Source: Candidatus Aminicenantota bacterium (lineage in GTDB: Bacteria; Acidobacteriota; Aminicenantia; UBA2199). From it: DNA of 64,000 nt. Under the pieces are notes generated by a model. That model saw nothing but the letters and a program-made list of their open reading frames with translations. It was not told the origin of the DNA and searched no databases. Every line of letters starts with the position of its first letter. Position 1 is the stretch's first letter. A program made the translations under genes and the position numbers. Where the stretch lies: positions 1 through 64,000 of the forward strand of contig JAPKZK010000135.1 in the NCBI GenBank assembly GCA_026393835.1, read 5' to 3'. Below, piece after piece: positions 1 through 9,166 of this stretch.

Positions 1-121
1 GATAGTGGAGTGTAAGTCAATAGCGATATAAATGTATTTTGAACATTTTTTTTTAGGGCATAGTATAGAAAGTCCCGAAAGCATTTAATTGAATGATTTT
101 AGAGGTTGTTGCAGTTTATAA

Positions 122-2749
122 CTAGGAAACTCGGGCTAGTAAATACTTTGAGTCTCCTTCATTTATGGGAAAGAAAAAAAAGAATAAGAGAACATAATAT
201 AGAACGCATTGATAAAACACCACCTGAACGGTGAAGGGATCGAAAAAAAACACATTGGCGGAAAACCACCCCAGGAGATATAGGATAAATCCGATGATCC
301 CAATTATATTTATGGCTAAGTAGATTAGTGATATAAAAATTAATACTAAAGGTCCAAAATTTTCGAAAGCTTTATAACAAAACCGATTCAAATCGACGGT
401 TTTTCTCCAGTACTTTTTGAGCCCCCTGGTGGAAGCAGTTATGTTATTATCTAAGCCGATCAAATTGAATGTGCTGAAGGGTTTCCCCTTTTCCACCAGG
501 AATCCGGTGGCCAGGTACCGGAACCGGTTATCCACCTGCGCTAAAACTTTTTCATCTAATTTATCCCGGCTCTTTGCGATCCAGGCGGCAGCGTAGGTAC
601 AGATCAAATGGGCGAACTTTTTCCCGCTTACGGTCCCGGGTTTATTCCAGCGCCACCTCCAGCGATTAAATCTGGCGTCAATCTCCTTTTTTGTGTTCTC
701 CGCCAGCAGCCCGGTTTCGGTATGGTCCAGGAAGGCGTAAAACCCGTCCAGTTTCGACATGCGCCAGAGCGCATACGCGGCCCGCTCCCTGATGGTCTCT
801 TCGGGATTCTCAATAAGCAAATACCCCAGCAGTTCCTGGTTCCCGGCCTCTTTCAACCCTTCGATGATCTTTTCTTTTTCCTCTGTCGGTATATCCATGG
901 CAAATAATTGGTGAAAAAAATGTTTTTCTTGCAGCCCCAACCTGGCTAAGAACTCCACCAGGTTGATTCGTTTTAAATTGTTGAATATCACCGCATCCAG
1001 GGTCTTATCCCCGGCATGCAGGAGGGAGAATATTACCTGCTGGAATACCGGGTCCGGCAATTTTTGCTTTAACAAATCCAGCAAGAGGTCTTTGGCCTGG
1101 GCCGCATAGGCCCGGGGATTAGCCGCAATGTACCCCAACTCTTCCACTACTTCTTTAACCGGTTTTCCCCTGGTAATGAGATATTGACGGGCCAAATTTA
1201 AAATGTCCGCGGCCGTGTGCGGGTCCGGCGTCGCGCACTGGGTTAACGCACTGAACAGGATAAAATCCGGCGCGGCGCCGGTTTCCAGGGTTTTAGCGAA
1301 ATCCTGGATCAATCGCTTTAAAATGACATCGGCGTAATCCGGGTTTTTATTGAGCCCCAGGTACAGCAGCACAACTTCTTTCCATTTTTTGGGGTCTGAA
1401 TCGTACAGATCGAGGATATCCTGTGCGCTCTTTTCTTTATCTTTATCCAGATAAGACGCGGCAAAGAACTCCATGAAGGTCCGGTGGGAGAAACGATATT
1501 CGGCGGGCGGGATTGACTCTAAAAGCCCAGAGTTTCTCACGATTTCCTTTTCCAGCAGCGGATATTCTTCCGGTTTCAAGCTTAATCGGGCCATTTCCAC
1601 CCGGGAAATTTCGTGGATGACCTCTTCGGATATCGATTCATCATCGCTGCCCCTGGCGCCGATGTGGTGGAAAGCGAGACGGTTGAGCACGGCGATTTTT
1701 TGATGGGACTCGAACTTGTTGGGCCGATTATTCAACTGGATGCGGTCCCATTCCTCCAATAAAGCCCGCGTACACTGCTCATAAAACTCCACCCGGTTAT
1801 CTGGCAGCGTATAATTGGACAGCGAATACAAGAACGTAATGATGGTCAACATCAACGGATTGGATGCCATTTCGGCCAGGTGGGCCTTGCCGTTGATCAT
1901 TTCAAACAAGGCCCGGGCGGATTTAGGTCCTTCAAATTTCCATAAGGAAAGAAACTTGAGGACCGCAAATGGAGTAAAGGGCGCCATACTAATTTTGCAC
2001 GGTTTCAGGTGATCGAAGGCCGGCTCGCTTTCATATACCGCGGTGCGCGACGATATCGCCGCCGGCACCCGGGGATACATGCCCAGGAATGTATTGAGAA
2101 ATTTAGCCGCGGTCTCCCGGTTAGCTTTATCCAGCTCGTCAAATCCGTCGAAAAGCAGGAATAATTTGCCGGTATAAAGATTTTCTTTTACAAACCGTTC
2201 CGCTATGTTATTCTTCTCCCCTTGTTCGAATTGAAAGAATTTCAATTTTTCAATGATGGTTTGCTCCAGGCGCAGGGAGTCGTCCAGGCCTTTAATATCG
2301 GTAAAAGCCAGCAAGATCGGGACCGGATGTGTTTCGGTATCGAAGGAGCTGAGAGCCCTGGCCATGACGCGCATGGCAATGGTTTTGCCACTGCCGGGTT
2401 TACCGGTGATCACCAACCGCAATGCGGGGTTCTTCCGGTACTCTCGCGCCAGGTAGGTCTCTAATTCTTCCCGTTGGGCCATGTGATTCACTTTAAAATA
2501 AATGGGCACCAGGATGTCGGTAAGATACTGTCCTTCTTTAATCAAGGGATGGGGAATGCACAGGATTTTATCGGCCAGGTTTTTTAAATAGGTATCCAGG
2601 CCGGTTTTCACTTTGCTCCAGCGCTGTAAACAGCCGCATGATCCAAGGCCTATTTTTCTCAGTATTTTAAGAAAGAGTCCGAAGCGGGCATAAATCAACG
2701 TTCCAATCACAGAACTGAAAATACCTAGCACAAACGCAGAGATGTTCAT
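122..2749 (-). CDS. NACHT-type STAND NTPase with membrane segments
   Basis: An 875-residue protein with a hydrophobic N-terminus (about residues 3-28), a NACHT-type P-loop GKPGSGKT at 116-123 and a Walker B segment LFLLFDGFDEL ending near 205, followed by a helical region with HEAT-like character and a strongly hydrophobic C-terminus with two or three likely membrane spans (about 790-865). The DGFDE Walker B and the later FSHRTFMEFFAA segment are typical of NACHT NTPases, which switch on nucleotide-dependent oligomerisation; many bacterial members defend against phage. No separate effector domain is visible, so the membrane segments may themselves be the effector (inference). The start is supported by AAGGA a few bases upstream. 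It stands alone on the minus strand, upstream of a toxin-antitoxin pair transcribed in the same direction. Confidence 0.8.
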   Translation of the reverse strand: MNISAFVLGIFSSVIGTLIYARFGLFLKILRKIGLGSCGCLQRWSKVKTGLDTYLKNLADKILCIPHPLIKEGQYLTDILVPIYFKVNHMAQREELETYLAREYRKNPALRLVITGKPGSGKTIAMRVMARALSSFDTETHPVPILLAFTDIKGLDDSLRLEQTIIEKLKFFQFEQGEKNNIAERFVKENLYTGKLFLLFDGFDELDKANRETAAKFLNTFLGMYPRVPAAISSRTAVYESEPAFDHLKPCKISMAPFTPFAVLKFLSLWKFEGPKSARALFEMINGKAHLAEMASNPLMLTIITFLYSLSNYTLPDNRVEFYEQCTRALLEEWDRIQLNNRPNKFESHQKIAVLNRLAFHHIGARGSDDESISEEVIHEISRVEMARLSLKPEEYPLLEKEIVRNSGLLESIPPAEYRFSHRTFMEFFAASYLDKDKEKSAQDILDLYDSDPKKWKEVVLLYLGLNKNPDYADVILKRLIQDFAKTLETGAAPDFILFSALTQCATPDPHTAADILNLARQYLITRGKPVKEVVEELGYIAANPRAYAAQAKDLLLDLLKQKLPDPVFQQVIFSLLHAGDKTLDAVIFNNLKRINLVEFLARLGLQEKHFFHQLFAMDIPTEEKEKIIEGLKEAGNQELLGYLLIENPEETIRERAAYALWRMSKLDGFYAFLDHTETGLLAENTKKEIDARFNRWRWRWNKPGTVSGKKFAHLICTYAAAWIAKSRDKLDEKVLAQVDNRFRYLATGFLVEKGKPFSTFNLIGLDNNITASTRGLKKYWRKTVDLNRFCYKAFENFGPLVLIFISLIYLAINIIGIIGFILYLLGWFSANVFFFDPFTVQVVFYQCVLYYVLLFFFFFPINEGDSKYLLARVS

Positions 2750-2859
2750 TATTCCTTCTCCGTAATAATAAAGGTTTACATTCGGTAATTAAATGGTAGT
2801 TATACTATACCGGCCATTTTTTTGCAAGAAATAAAAAAGGGACACGCAAGTTTTTTCCC

Positions 2860-3315
2860 TCATGGAAAGTTATTAATAAAAGATGTCATTTCCTTCTTGA
2901 ATTTCACCCATACATCATGTATCGACTTTATGAGGTCTTCCATCTCCTCCCATTCAAGATGAAAGGAATAGGCGTGCCTGAAAAAATGCCTGAATCCAAG
3001 GTAATCCATTAATTGATTTTTCATTTCCTCTGATAACACCGCCTTCCTGGATTCATTTTCCTTAGCCATGCCCTCTAACAGGCTTTTGTGCCATTTCGAA
3101 TCGGTGAGGTTTTGTCTGTCGATATTCTTTGAAATTATCAGGAGAATCTTTTCTAATCCGTTATAGAACGAGTGTAATATACCGGCATAGGCGGTTATTT
3201 CAAACAAATTTGGTTTCTGTTTTAAGCAAAACAATTCTTCTTTATACAATTCAAATAGTGATTCGATCTCCTCAAATTCAAATTCTATTTCTTCTTGAAT
3301 TTCTTCAGGAAACAC
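2860..3315 (-). CDS. HepT-like ribonuclease toxin (type VII TA)
   Basis: A 151-residue helical protein carrying R109-H114-Y116, which fits the RX4HXY motif of HepT/HEPN ribonucleases (segment RHFFRHAY). HepT toxins cleave RNA and are neutralised when the MntA partner adds AMP to a tyrosine near this motif. The gene overlaps the end of the upstream nucleotidyltransferase gene by 11 bp, so the two are co-translated, matching the usual MntA-HepT pair. An acidic N-terminal stretch (residues 4-22) is visible. The assignment rests on the motif plus the partner gene; overall similarity cannot be measured here. Confidence 0.72.
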   Translation of the reverse strand: MFPEEIQEEIEFEFEEIESLFELYKEELFCLKQKPNLFEITAYAGILHSFYNGLEKILLIISKNIDRQNLTDSKWHKSLLEGMAKENESRKAVLSEEMKNQLMDYLGFRHFFRHAYSFHLEWEEMEDLIKSIHDVWVKFKKEMTSFINNFP

Positions 3316-3613
3316 GAACCAGCCCTCCCCTTCTTTTCAGCATTGCGGAGAATTTATCCTTTTTTTCAAGATTTACTAAATCCACAGAGTGATCCAACGC
3401 CATGAGTAACTTCCCCAATATCTTAAAGAAATTCCTTTTATCCAAACCATTTACAGCTAAATCAATGTCTGAGCGATCGGAACATTGACCTTTAACCAGG
3501 GAGCCAAACAGGTAAATTTCTTTACACCCTTCTTTGTTCAAGATATCGACAGCGGTTTGGATATCTCGCCGGTGGCTTTGCGGTATCTTCTCAATGATAA
3601 ATCTATCATCCAT
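3305..3613 (-). CDS. MntA-like minimal nucleotidyltransferase antitoxin
   Basis: A 102-residue minimal nucleotidyltransferase of the DNA polymerase beta superfamily. It shows GS at 37-38 and the paired acids D49 and D51 in the SDIDL segment, the GSX10-DXD signature of the fold. In MntA-HepT modules this protein AMPylates the HepT toxin. It is the first gene of the pair and overlaps the toxin gene by 11 bp. The order antitoxin-then-toxin is usual for the family. Confidence 0.75.
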   Translation of the reverse strand: MDDRFIIEKIPQSHRRDIQTAVDILNKEGCKEIYLFGSLVKGQCSDRSDIDLAVNGLDKRNFFKILGKLLMALDHSVDLVNLEKKDKFSAMLKRRGGLVRVS

Positions 3614-3878
3614 TTTCGAACTCCATTAAGGGCAATATTATATCATTATTGTCTTTAATTATAAAGCCAATCCCCCGGAAAGATTTCTCATGACCCTGAA
3701 AAGTTTCCCCACTCCCATTGGACACAGGGACAAGTGACTGGCAAAAATAAAAAAGGGACACTCAAATTTTTTTCTATTACCTTGCTGCCCCGGTAAGATA
3801 CCCAAAAAAGCAAACCCTATCATCTTAAAAGGCAGACCTCACACCGAAAAAATTGAGACCCGCACCATGAAAATAAAT

Positions 3879-4172
3879 ATTGTCGCCACAAAATCTAAGG
3901 CCGATTGTAGAAAAACTGGGGGTGAATGTGGAAAAGCTGGAACCGACTGTGGAAAAGTTAGGGCCTACACCACAAAAGCTGGGACCGACTGTGGAAAAGT
4001 TGGGGCCGTCACCACAAAAGTTGGGACTGACTGTGGAAAAGTTGGGGCCTGCACCACAAATGCTGGGACCGACTGTGGAAAAGTTAGCATCGACACCACA
4101 AAAGCTGGGGCCGTCACCACAAAAGCTGAGGCCACCTGTGGAAAAGTGAAGGCTGTCACCAAAAAATTAGAA
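3879..4172. repeat. 21-bp tandem array, about 14 units
   Basis: Fourteen units of exactly 21 bp, alternating between two sub-types (one with CTGTGGAAAAG, one with CACCACAAAAG), giving a partial 42-bp higher-order period. Because 21 is divisible by three, all frames stay in register and several repetitive reading frames are open, for example heptads like LGPTVEK. None has a convincing ribosome binding site. It lies beyond the truncated AbiEii stub, between that remnant and the MntA/HepT pair. Interpreted as a non-coding minisatellite-like array; coding cannot be fully excluded. Confidence 0.75.
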
Positions 4173-4236
4173 CCCGTCACTGGAATAGCATTGGATATCA
4201 CCAGAAAAATCCTACTTGTGGATGTTCCCGCCGAGA

Positions 4237-4320
4237 TTATAACGAGCGAATGAAATCATCGAATAATAGGATACGCTCCTGTTCATCATAGTAACTTTCA
4301 ATCGTTTTCAGTTCAAGCAC
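4237..4320 (-). pseudogene. AbiEii-like toxin stub (27 codons)
   Basis: A GTG-started frame overlaps the AbiEi-like stop by 8 bp, exactly where an AbiEii-type nucleotidyltransferase would begin, but stops after 27 codons. The translation opens with VLELKTIESYYDEQERI, which resembles the N-termini of AbiEii-like toxins (a leucine-rich start, IE, Y and a downstream R). The rest of the gene is absent and the 21-bp array follows about 65 bp on. Judged a remnant of a deleted toxin gene; the similarity was judged by eye from a short stretch. Confidence 0.45.
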
Positions 4321-4930
4321 TGTCCATCACCTCCAACCACACCCCGGCCCTGTCCCGGAGGGCTTGCTTGGCAAACCCCTGTAAATAGGCGGAAAATTTT
4401 TCACGATCGATTCGTTCCCGGACTTCTTCCGTATTAATGCGAAGCTCTTCCATATCCCCCCTTGACCGAAGCCCGGGGTTCAGGTATAGAAAATCAAGTA
4501 TTGCTTTTTCGGGAGAGGCGATTTTGAAACGGAAACCTTCGAACTCCACCAGGTCAAACCCGAAAAAATAACGCGGGTGGATATGCTTGTAGATCATTTC
4601 CCCATAACCGGTAGAAAAGGTCTTGGTTTTCCGCGTCGATACCGCCGTCACTGCAAAAACCGCTTCCGGGATAAACCCATAATAACTTAAAGCCGTTTCC
4701 AGGGAAATATAGGAAGGACTGTATATCCGATTGGCTATGAAAAAGAGACTTTTTTCGTCCAATTTTTTATCGGCAAATACATAATAAGCATTGATAATGT
4801 TTTTGATATACCCTTTCTCCTTCCAGTCACCGAATCTTCTCCGGTGGAACCCCGGATCGATCTTCTTGATATCCTTCAGCGAAAACAAGACAAACTCTTT
4901 AAAATGTTCCTTTAACTCTAAATACCTCAT
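4313..4930 (-). CDS. AbiEi-like antitoxin/transcriptional regulator
   Basis: About 205 residues. The N-terminal 60 residues look like the winged helix of AbiEi-family antitoxins (FSLKDIKKIDP...RRRFGDWKEKGYIKNI), followed by the SPSYISLETALSYYGFIPE segment typical of the family, and a KASPEKAILDFLYL-like region near the C-terminus. AbiEi proteins repress their own operon and neutralise AbiEii nucleotidyltransferases (type IV abortive-infection systems). The chosen start (4930) has AAAGGA upstream; a longer start at 4951 lacks one. The partner toxin survives only as a short overlapping stub, so this may be an orphan regulator. Confidence 0.72.
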   Translation of the reverse strand: MRYLELKEHFKEFVLFSLKDIKKIDPGFHRRRFGDWKEKGYIKNIINAYYVFADKKLDEKSLFFIANRIYSPSYISLETALSYYGFIPEAVFAVTAVSTRKTKTFSTGYGEMIYKHIHPRYFFGFDLVEFEGFRFKIASPEKAILDFLYLNPGLRSRGDMEELRINTEEVRERIDREKFSAYLQGFAKQALRDRAGVWLEVMDSA

Positions 4931-5103
4931 AATATTTCCTTTTGTTGTCAATTATAGCATCAAAAAGAAATATTTCAAAGCGCCCTGCAAATTTTTTCAA
5001 AAGAAAAACGTTTCGCCTGCACCGGTTCCCCAGTTCCTGCGGTTCCCCCGGTCCCCTCTCCCAATTTCATGAGAAATATGGTATAAAGAACGCTGGAGGA
5101 AAT

Positions 5104-6222
5104 ATGACAGAACTATGTTGCAGCAAATGCGGGACCGAATACTCCATGGAGGAACCCCTCTGGCGCTGCCTGCGTGAAGAGTGCGGCGGTCTCCTGGACA
5201 TCCGATTTGAACCGGCGTTTCCCCTGGGAAAAATCGCCGGGCGAAAACCTTGCCTGTGGCGCTACCGGGAGGCGATTCCCATTAAGGACGACGCCCATAT
5301 CATTTCCTTCGACGAAGGTTTTACACCATTAATTAATGTATCGGTCGCAGGCAAACAGATTTTGATCAAGCAGGAGCAGTTGTTTTCCACGGGATCTTAT
5401 AAGGACCGGGGGGCCTCGGTTTTGATCAGCCAGGTGAAGGCATTGGGAATCAAACGGGTGGTGGAAGATTCCTCGGGCAATGCGGGTTCGGCCGTCGCCG
5501 CTTACTGCGCCAACGCCGGCATCGAATGCGATATTTTTGTACCGGAAGCGACTTCCCAGGGGAAATTGGCCCAAATATCCCTTTACGGCGCACACTTGCA
5601 TAAAATTCCCGGCTCGCGCGGAGATACCGCGGCAGCAGTTATGATCGCGGCGGAAAAATACTACTACGCCAGTCATTCCTGGAACCCTTTCTTTTTCCAG
5701 GGCACAAAGACTTTTGCCTTTGAAGTGTGCGAACAACTGGGGTGGCGGGCGCCGGATACGGTGGTTTTGCCGGTGGGCAGCGGAACTCTTTTGTTGGGCA
5801 CCTGGATGGGCTTCAACGAGTTAAAAACGGCTCAAATCATAGAGAAAATTCCCACGCTTATCGGGGTCCAGGCAACCAATTGCGCGCCGCTTTACCGCGC
5901 GTTTAAAGAGAATTTACAGGAAGTCCCGGCAATACTGGGAGAAAAAACCCTCGCCGAAGGCATCGCCATCGCCTCCCCTATCCGGGGTAAACAAATTCTC
6001 GAAGCGGTCAGAAACTCGGGCGGCGAGTTTATCGCGGTAACGGAAACGGAAATAAAAGAGGCCCTACTCGAAATGTGCGGCAAGGGATATTATATCGAAC
6101 CGACGTCTGCATCGGCAATAGCAGGAATTAAAAAATATCTGCGGCAGTGCGCTGATAATAAAGAGGAGTTGATTGTCTCCGCTTTTACCGGTCATGGGTT
6201 AAAAACCCAGGGACCTTTTTGA
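5104..6222 (+). CDS. threonine synthase-like PLP enzyme
   Basis: 372 residues. An N-terminal zinc-ribbon-like segment (cysteines at 5, 6, 9, 22, 27) precedes a fold-type II PLP domain with the lysine segment STGSYKDRGA (K100) and SSGNAGSA, which binds the cofactor phosphate and substrate carboxylate. This arrangement is typical of threonine synthases (O-phosphohomoserine to threonine) and close relatives; the short length fits the ThrC-like branch. No other threonine genes are adjacent, so the true substrate is open. The start was placed at 5104 because GGAGG lies 4 bases upstream; the frame is open further upstream without a ribosome binding site. Confidence 0.75.
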   Translation: MTELCCSKCGTEYSMEEPLWRCLREECGGLLDIRFEPAFPLGKIAGRKPCLWRYREAIPIKDDAHIISFDEGFTPLINVSVAGKQILIKQEQLFSTGSYKDRGASVLISQVKALGIKRVVEDSSGNAGSAVAAYCANAGIECDIFVPEATSQGKLAQISLYGAHLHKIPGSRGDTAAAVMIAAEKYYYASHSWNPFFFQGTKTFAFEVCEQLGWRAPDTVVLPVGSGTLLLGTWMGFNELKTAQIIEKIPTLIGVQATNCAPLYRAFKENLQEVPAILGEKTLAEGIAIASPIRGKQILEAVRNSGGEFIAVTETEIKEALLEMCGKGYYIEPTSASAIAGIKKYLRQCADNKEELIVSAFTGHGLKTQGPF

Positions 6223-6241
6223 AAAACCATCACGGATGGAC

Positions 6242-6274
6242 GGTCCCTGGACCCCCAAAAACTTTTGATTATTA
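6242..6274 (-). repeat. stop-codon-associated short repeat, copy 1
   Basis: A segment with CCTGGACCCCCAAAAACTTTTG followed by an AT-rich tail that contains the stop of the M16 gene on the minus strand. Related copies lie at about 39653-39694 and 47203-47233, each likewise touching the stop codon of a minus-strand gene. CCAGGGACC at 6207-6215 and GGTCCCTGG at 6242-6250 form a 9-bp inverted repeat across the convergent gene ends, so it may serve as a bidirectional terminator. Confidence 0.5.
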
Positions 6275-7702
6275 AAATCCCTCAGCTTTGATCTCTTTTT
6301 CAGTTACCTCGCCGTATTTTTTTACCTTGTCCCGGATTTCAGACCCTTTTCCAATCAACACAAATTGGAGATTTTCCCTGGGGAAATATTTCCCGATGAT
6401 TTCCTTTGCTTTATCCACAGTCACACCTTCCACATTCTTCTGGAAATCATTAATAAAAGATTCATTGAAACCATAAATAAACATATCGGTCAACAGTTTT
6501 GCCAGGGCGCCGGGCCTTTCGAATTCCGGCGGATATTGGCCTTTGATATAATTTTGGGCCGATGCCAGCGTTTCGGCGTCGACGCCCTTCACATGAAGCC
6601 GCTCCAACACTTGAACCGCCAGGTCCAACGCTTCTATTGTTCTTTCAGTACGGGTATAACTACTGACAATAAACGTTCCCGATGTCTTTAAAGCGTCAAA
6701 ATAACTCCTGGCGCCGTAAGTCAAACCCGCATTGACACGCAACTCATCATTTAACCATGACGTAAACCGACCACCCAAAATCGTGTTGATCACCTCGATC
6801 GCCACATAATCGGGATTGCTCCGCTTGATCCCCATCGCACCGATGCGAAACCTGGTTTCAGTGGCGTCATCTTTGTTCACCAGCAGTACCCGGCTCTTAG
6901 TAAAAGTCGGCAGCGGTTTTTCCACTGCACTTTGAGAAACGTTCCCGGCCTTTGCTTTCCAGCCGCCGAACCACTTCTCAACCATTTTTTTCACCTGGGA
7001 AATTTTGAAATCGCCGACAATGGCCACAACCGATTCCGCGGGTATGTAATTGTCCCGGTAAAACTTTTTTAAGTCTTCATTGGTGATGGCGGATACCGTT
7101 CCCTTTGTTCCACCAACAGGATTACCGTAACCATGCTCCCCGAACAGGAATTTATTGAAATAGGAATCCATGACCTGCCCCGGGATTTCTTTTTGCTGGT
7201 CCAGTTCAAGCATTAACCGTTTTTTCCGTTTATCGAACTCCTTTTCATCAAAAATAGGATCGGCAATGATCTCTTTTAATATGGGCATGACCGTATCCAT
7301 GTCCTTTTTGGCAAAAGAAGCAGTGACCCGCGCCATTTCCCCGTCTACGCCCGTGAAATAGGCGGCGCCTAAGAAATCCAATTTTTCTTCCAGTTGGTTT
7401 TTGGTATAGCTTTTGGTTCCGAACAGCAGCGCTTCCGCCGTTAAAAAAGCCAGACCATATTTATCATTGTCTTTTACCGCGCCCGCCTGCGCCGCGGCCG
7501 AAACATACACCAACGGCACCTCATGCTGCTCCATCAAGTAAACGGTCAGGCCGTTTTTCATGACGAATTTTTCATATTGGGGCAGCCGGAAACTTGTTTC
7601 CACCTGTCCAGCCGGCGCCGACGCCGCCAGGACGTCCCCCGCGAAAAATGAAACCGCCAGCCACAGGAACACTATTGGGAATATGATATGTTTTTTTCTC
7701 AT
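6272..7702 (-). CDS. M16 zinc-peptidase-like subunit lacking HXXEH
   Basis: A 476-residue secreted protein (signal peptide in the first 27 residues) with the duplicated M16 peptidase fold. Where active members carry HXXEH, this one reads FLTAEALLFG, so the metal site is lost; it should be the non-catalytic partner of an M16 heterodimer, as in the mitochondrial processing peptidase alpha/beta arrangement. An R/Y pair for substrate binding in the second half (SWLNDELR...GLTYGARSYF) is present, which fits the subunit contributing residues to the active site. It starts 2 bp after the catalytic gene stops, so they form one operon. Location is expected to be periplasmic. Confidence 0.82.
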   Translation of the reverse strand: MRKKHIIFPIVFLWLAVSFFAGDVLAASAPAGQVETSFRLPQYEKFVMKNGLTVYLMEQHEVPLVYVSAAAQAGAVKDNDKYGLAFLTAEALLFGTKSYTKNQLEEKLDFLGAAYFTGVDGEMARVTASFAKKDMDTVMPILKEIIADPIFDEKEFDKRKKRLMLELDQQKEIPGQVMDSYFNKFLFGEHGYGNPVGGTKGTVSAITNEDLKKFYRDNYIPAESVVAIVGDFKISQVKKMVEKWFGGWKAKAGNVSQSAVEKPLPTFTKSRVLLVNKDDATETRFRIGAMGIKRSNPDYVAIEVINTILGGRFTSWLNDELRVNAGLTYGARSYFDALKTSGTFIVSSYTRTERTIEALDLAVQVLERLHVKGVDAETLASAQNYIKGQYPPEFERPGALAKLLTDMFIYGFNESFINDFQKNVEGVTVDKAKEIIGKYFPRENLQFVLIGKGSEIRDKVKKYGEVTEKEIKAEGF

Positions 7703-7704
7703 GG

Positions 7705-9030
7705 TTACTTCTCCTCGATGTTTTTAAGAATACCAACCGTGCGATTGGATTTTTTAAAGTACGTCGCGGCCACTCGTTTGATATCTTCCGCCGTTACCTT
7801 GCGGTATTCCTCCGGGGCGTTAAAGAGTTTCTCGAAGCCGCCGAAAAAGATTTCATAATTGCCGATGGTATCGGCTTTCCCGTTGATGGTCTCCATGGCG
7901 TGATAGAAACCCACCAGTTTCCGGTTCTTGACCTTCTGCAGTTCCTGTTCCGTGACGCCATCCTTGATAATCTTATCGAGTTCCTCATATATGGCATTCT
8001 CCAAACTATCCTCGTCGACATCTTTGGCGCAAATGGCCGAGATATGAAACAAGTGCGGGTCCAGGCTCTCCGGTATAAATGTAAAAACGTTTACCGCCAG
8101 TTGCTTTTCATCGATCAATGCCTTGTAAAGCCTGGAGGATTTGCCTTTCCCCAGGATGGAGTCCAGCATGTCCAGCGCGTAATAATCGGGGGAACCGGTT
8201 TCCGGCACATGGTAGACCACCAGTACATTGGGAGAAGACACATTCCGATTGACATACACCCGTTTTTCCCCCAATTGTACCGGTTCCCTGGCATGGACCG
8301 GCCGGGGCGGCGTTCGCGCCGGGATCGGCTCAAAGTACTCCCGGGTTAACTCTTTTACCCTTTCCAGGGCGACATCGCCGGCAATAACCACCACCGCGTT
8401 ATTGGGCGCATAATAGGTATCGAAATATGTTTGCAGGTCGCTTTTTCTCCAGTTCCTGATATCCGACTCATACCCTATGATATCCCATCTATAAGGATGA
8501 ACAAGGAAAGCAGCGCCTTTTACCTGCTCATATAAAAACTCGAAATTGCTGTTTTCCATGCCGGTAATCCGTTCCGCCAGGATCACACCCCGTTCGCTTT
8601 CGACCATTTTGTCATCCAGGGCCAGGTGTGCGATACGGTCCGCCTCCAGGTCGAAAATAATCTCCATCGAACCGATTGGGAAAAAATCGGTGTAAACCGT
8701 GAGATTTTCCGATGTATATGCATTATTGGAGCCGCCTTTGGCTTCCATCACACGATCGAACATCTTGGGACCGTACTTTTGGGCCCCATTGAACATCATG
8801 TGCTCAAAAAAATGAGACAGCCCCGTAATTCCCGTGAACTCGTTCCGGGGACCCACCCTGAAAAAGATGTACATATTGGCATTGGGGATAGAATGATCTT
8901 CCAGCACAATGACCTTCATGCCGTTTTTCAGGGTAAAGGTCTTTACGTCTTCGACCTTTGCCTGGGCAGAGAGCAAAGAGGTAAAGAGCAGCAGTAATAT
9001 CATCAGCTTCATACTTTTCTTTAAATTCAT
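7705..9030 (-). CDS. M16 zinc metallopeptidase, catalytic subunit
   Basis: About 441 residues with a signal peptide and the inverted zinc motif HFFEH in GLSHFFEHMMFNG, followed by a downstream glutamate-rich helix (LEADRIAHLAL...ESERGVILAE) that supplies the third ligand in the family. This is the active member of the M16 pair with the HXXEH-less subunit directly downstream. Such pairs degrade peptides in the periplasm. The start at 9030 follows GGAGG; an upstream in-frame ATG at 9072 lacks a ribosome binding site and would displace the signal peptide. Confidence 0.87.
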   Translation of the reverse strand: MNLKKSMKLMILLLLFTSLLSAQAKVEDVKTFTLKNGMKVIVLEDHSIPNANMYIFFRVGPRNEFTGITGLSHFFEHMMFNGAQKYGPKMFDRVMEAKGGSNNAYTSENLTVYTDFFPIGSMEIIFDLEADRIAHLALDDKMVESERGVILAERITGMENSNFEFLYEQVKGAAFLVHPYRWDIIGYESDIRNWRKSDLQTYFDTYYAPNNAVVVIAGDVALERVKELTREYFEPIPARTPPRPVHAREPVQLGEKRVYVNRNVSSPNVLVVYHVPETGSPDYYALDMLDSILGKGKSSRLYKALIDEKQLAVNVFTFIPESLDPHLFHISAICAKDVDEDSLENAIYEELDKIIKDGVTEQELQKVKNRKLVGFYHAMETINGKADTIGNYEIFFGGFEKLFNAPEEYRKVTAEDIKRVAATYFKKSNRTVGILKNIEEK

Positions 9031-9104
9031 AACGCCTCCTGTTAAGGCCCCATTGTAACATATTATTCTCAAAATGATAATACCTTCTAATTCAAAATCA
9101 AACC

Positions 9105-9133
9105 TTGACAGTTAACGGTTTAAATGATAATAT
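9105..9133 (+). promoter_or_regulatory. sigma70-type promoter for the TPR gene
   Basis: TTGACA at 9105-9110, a 17-bp spacer and TAATAT at 9128-9133. Placed 33 bp upstream of the next start codon and well separated from the divergent M16 operon. Confidence 0.75.
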
Positions 9134-9166
9134 CACTTTTTAAAAGAGCTAAACGAGGTAAGCATC

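Noticed and set aside
3879..4172. CRISPR-like periodicity
   Set aside because: Units are contiguous with no spacers and there are no cas genes; also true for the array at 20937.
3867..4253. Open frame with DCGK/TTK heptads on the plus strand
   Set aside because: All frames are open because the unit is 21 bp; no ribosome binding site or promoter supports any of them.
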